Shown piece after piece: positions 61,993-64,000 of a stretch of DNA of 64,000 nucleotides (position 1 is its first letter; every line of letters begins with the position of its first letter). The notes beneath the pieces were generated by a model, which worked only from the letters and a program-made list of their open reading frames with translations, searched no databases and had not been told where the DNA came from. This DNA comes from JABDMH01 sp965223165 (GTDB taxonomy: Bacteria > Bacteroidota > Bacteroidia > Chitinophagales > Saprospiraceae), in assembly GCA_965223165.1 (NCBI GenBank), contig CBDCVQ010000020.1, positions 1,550,001 through 1,614,000 on the forward strand, read 5' to 3'. Position numbers and translations under genes: made by a program.

Positions 61993-62769
61993 ATGAGAGC
62001 CAAGAAGCGTCTGGGCCAGCACTTCCTGATCAAATCTGACATTGCCCAACGAACGGCAAGTGCCCTCGTGCCCCTACCCGACAACACAGCCGTCCTAGAG
62101 GTGGGTCCCGGCAAGGGCATGTTGACACAGTTCTTGGACAAACTCCCGGCAGAGCTTTACCTGGTGGAGATAGATCATGATATGATACCTATTCTCCGAG
62201 AGCGCTTTCCCCATCTTCGTGATCGCATCCTGCGCGCTAATTTTCTTCAGATTGATCCCGCCGTGCTCCTGCCCCCTTCGTTTTCGCTCATCGGCAACTT
62301 TCCGTACAATATTTCGAGCCAGATATTGATCAAGATGTTGGATCATCGGTGGCAAATCCCGCAGATGGTCGGTATGTTTCAACTAGAAGTCGCTCAAAGA
62401 ATCGTCTCCGACCACGGGTCTAAATCTTACGGGATACTTAGCGTCTTGTGTCAAGCCTTCTATCGTGCTGAATTGTGCTTTACCATTGATCCATCGGCCT
62501 TTGTGCCTCCGCCAAAGGTAAACTCGGCCGTGATCCACCTCTTGCGGAGAGATGACCCACCCATTGCCGACGAGCAAGAGAAGCCATTTCGTCAGGTGGT
62601 CAAGGCTGCATTTGGGCAGCGTCGCAAGATGCTACGAAACTCCCTGAAGAGTCTCTGGCCGGAAATAGCCGATTTTGGAGACTATGCCACCAAGCGTCCC
62701 GAGCAACTCACCGTGGCCAACTTTGTCGATCTAACCGTCAAACTAATATCTTCGCGACAATCAAAGTAG
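61993..62769 (+). CDS. rsmA: 16S rRNA (adenine1518/1519-N6)-dimethyltransferase
   Basis: 258 residues, SAM-dependent dimethylation of two adenines near the 3' end of 16S rRNA. AKKRLGQHFLIKSDIA, LEVGPGKGMLTQFL (SAM site), RANFLQIDP and IGNFPYNISSQILIKML (the NxPY catalytic motif), then FVPPPKVNSAVIHLLRR. ATG 61993 fits the family start; TTG 61978 adds five residues. Followed after 6 bp by the YqeY-like gene. Confidence 0.96.
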   Translation: MRAKKRLGQHFLIKSDIAQRTASALVPLPDNTAVLEVGPGKGMLTQFLDKLPAELYLVEIDHDMIPILRERFPHLRDRILRANFLQIDPAVLLPPSFSLIGNFPYNISSQILIKMLDHRWQIPQMVGMFQLEVAQRIVSDHGSKSYGILSVLCQAFYRAELCFTIDPSAFVPPPKVNSAVIHLLRRDDPPIADEQEKPFRQVVKAAFGQRRKMLRNSLKSLWPEIADFGDYATKRPEQLTVANFVDLTVKLISSRQSK

Positions 62770-62775
62770 CATGAC

Positions 62776-63228
62776 ATGTCGCTTGAACAACGCATAATGA
62801 CGGACCTCAAGGCCGCGATGAAGGCCAAGGATCAGGCAGCCCTGCGCGCGATCCGGGCGATCAAAGCCGCTATCCTGGTTCGAAAGACCGACGGCTCAGG
62901 CAAGCCCATTGACGAGGCCGAGGAAATCAAATTGCTCCAAAAGCTGGTGAAGTCACGCCGGGAGTCGCTAGACATCTATGAGAAGCAGAATCGAGCAGAC
63001 CTGGCTCGTATCGAGGCCGAAGAAATCAGCGTGCTTGAGACTTACCTGCCTGCCCAAATGGATCCCGCCCAAGTCAAAGAGGTGGTGCGTGGGATCATCG
63101 ACAGCATGGGCGCGACAAGTATGAAAGATATGGGCAAAGTCATGGGGGCGGCCTCAAAACAACTAGCTGGACAGGCCGACGGCAAACTTATAGCCTCGCT
63201 GGTCAAGGAGATCTTAAGCAGCTCGTAG
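62776..63228 (+). CDS. GatB/YqeY domain-containing protein
   Basis: 150 residues. SLEQRIMTDLKAAMKAKDQAALRAIRAIKAAIL, then KSRRESLDIYEKQNRADLARIEAEEISVLETYLPAQM and MKDMGKVMGAASKQLAGQADGKLIASLVKEIL, the full YqeY pattern. The domain resembles the tRNA-binding tail of GatB; function in isolation is not established. Its TAG stop is the first triplet of a palindromic repeat element. Confidence 0.95.
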   Translation: MSLEQRIMTDLKAAMKAKDQAALRAIRAIKAAILVRKTDGSGKPIDEAEEIKLLQKLVKSRRESLDIYEKQNRADLARIEAEEISVLETYLPAQMDPAQVKEVVRGIIDSMGATSMKDMGKVMGAASKQLAGQADGKLIASLVKEILSSS

Positions 63229-63274
63229 CGTTTTCGCATTAAATCTTGTGGTTAATTCTAATGCGAAAACTCTA
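63226..63274. repeat. Short palindromic intergenic element beginning at a stop codon
   Basis: 49 bp. Ends TAGCGTTTTCGCATTA and TAATGCGAAAACTCTA pair at 15 of 16 positions. The interior (AATCTTGTGGTTAATTC) is the reverse complement of the right end of the 43218 element. The left TAG is the stop codon of the YqeY-like gene. Confidence 0.88.
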
Positions 63275-63300
63275 CCAGGAGGCTGTTGTAATTCAACGGG

Positions 63301-63882
63301 CTAGCCTTCTCCGGTGACCATGTCCAGCAGGCGGTCCGTCTCTTCAAAGGACTTGAAGCCGGTTTTGGTTTCGGAGGAGCCAGTCAGAAAAATCCCCGCC
63401 GGTACGGGGGACAGGGCCATGACCTGGCGGCACTCGTCTGTGGTGCCGACCCGGATCCAAGCCTTATCAGAGACGGCGTCTGACAGCAGCTCCCAGTGAT
63501 GTACAGCTTTGGCCGGCAAGATCAGGATGTCCACTGCTGCCCAGCTATGCTGAGCCGACGGATCCCACTCGTCCTCCGAGATTTCCAACAGCATCTCTCT
63601 ACCGGTCGATGCCAGTCTTATAGCAGAATCCAACGTATGCACCAACAGCCCCTCTACGGGTAGGTCTCTCAGGTCATCCAAGGTCAGATCGAGGGCAGGA
63701 GGCACTTCAAGGATCCAGCGAGCCCCCGATATCCAGGGTCGAATGGCCTCCAGCAACTGCATGGTCTCTCCCATATCTTGATCCACCAAGGGCATACACA
63801 GGTAGGTAGGCATGTAGGCCGCAAAGTAACGTGCATCGGTTAGATTATCTATATTGCTAGCCGATATGGCGATGTCTGTCAT
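63301..63882 (-). CDS. TrpF-like (phosphoribosylanthranilate isomerase-related) TIM barrel lacking the catalytic Cys
   Basis: 193 residues. The opening TDIAISASNIDNLTDARYFAAYMPTYLCMPL follows the TrpF start (KxCGITNLxDA), but the Cys position reads Ser. GARWILEVP, DGLLVHTLDSA-like strands and GIFLTGSSETKTGFKSFEETDRLL (late phosphate-site pattern) support the fold. No other trp gene is near. ATG 63882 preferred; upstream frame lacks conserved residues. Activity as an isomerase is doubtful. Confidence 0.65.
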   Translation of the reverse strand: MTDIAISASNIDNLTDARYFAAYMPTYLCMPLVDQDMGETMQLLEAIRPWISGARWILEVPPALDLTLDDLRDLPVEGLLVHTLDSAIRLASTGREMLLEISEDEWDPSAQHSWAAVDILILPAKAVHHWELLSDAVSDKAWIRVGTTDECRQVMALSPVPAGIFLTGSSETKTGFKSFEETDRLLDMVTGEG

Positions 63883-63907
63883 GAGTCGCAAACTATGAAA
63901 ATCTAGG

Positions 63908-64000
63908 ATGGTCAAGGCCAAGCAGCATACGTACTTTGAGTGGGTGTATGAGGTGACCCGGCGCATCCCGGAGGGGCGCGTATCCACCTACGGACACATC
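63908..64000 (+). CDS. Alkyltransferase-like / MGMT DNA-binding domain protein, 5' part
   Basis: 31 codons before the window edge: MVKAKQHTYFEWVYEVTRRI then PEGRVSTYGHI. The IPxGRVxTYGxI pattern is the start of the MGMT/Ogt DNA-binding domain and of Atl proteins; the absence of an N-terminal domain favours an Atl-type protein. It binds O6-alkylguanine lesions for repair. Divergent from the TrpF-like gene. Gene is cut at the window edge. Confidence 0.75.
   Translation, partial: MVKAKQHTYFEWVYEVTRRIPEGRVSTYGHI

Overview
The window looks like chromosome of a member of the Bacteroidota, probably close to the Saprospiria/Lewinella group. This is inferred from two secreted proteins with type IX secretion C-terminal sorting domains, a long Bacteroidota-style Lgt, a DksA-like protein that has lost its zinc cysteines, DUF5683-like membrane proteins, and one promoter matching the Bacteroidota -33/-7 pattern. 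Base composition is moderately GC-rich, with clearly AT-richer patches at about 3.4-5.2, 42.7-45.4 and 58.6-59.3 kb. No rRNA, tRNA or CRISPR array was seen.

Layout. 1-3353: an RND (MMPL) exporter (5' end outside the window), a LolA-like periplasmic protein and an outer-membrane barrel. 3358-5238: one DUF4062/GHKL-ATPase gene bracketed by a 25-bp direct repeat that duplicates the 3' end of the neighbouring 2-hydroxyacid dehydrogenase gene, so it looks like an integrated single-gene cargo. 6652-9987: a tight envelope operon holding an exported YidD variant and two TPR/DUF5683-like proteins. 10296-18275: reverse-strand secreted or periplasmic genes (BNR propeller, double thioredoxin lipoprotein, xylose-isomerase-like TIM barrel, subtilase, RlpA). 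18361-29999: two PSD1-cytochrome/DUF1501 gene pairs, a DUF2231-cytochrome-LRR protein and an NHL propeller. 30059-33670: a P450, a 243-bp direct repeat and a DASS transporter. 33715-40299: a TetR regulator with its probable operator, then a Gfo/Idh/MocA protein, a PQQ dehydrogenase and a GMC oxidoreductase with its small subunit, which together suggest periplasmic oxidation of sugars or polyols.

40648-45355: an OmpA/helix-hairpin-helix pair followed by a decaying AT-rich island with a lipoprotein gene, its broken tandem copy, a 222-bp structured repeat element and a frameshifted metalloprotease. 45367-63228: mostly housekeeping genes (nadB, lgt, mtaB, uvrB, S41 protease, tsaB, lspA, dksA-like, pdxA, rsmA, yqeY-like), with a frameshifted GH13 glucosidase and two ArsR-type regulators. 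63301-64000: a TrpF-like protein and the start of an alkyltransferase-like gene.

The most unusual signals are the att-like repeat around the DUF4062 gene, an intergenic palindromic repeat family whose ends carry stop codons (33671, 63226 and, in long structured form, 43218), and a second hairpin family with the core GGCG-RGGA-CGCC (10067, 31714, 31813, 32017).
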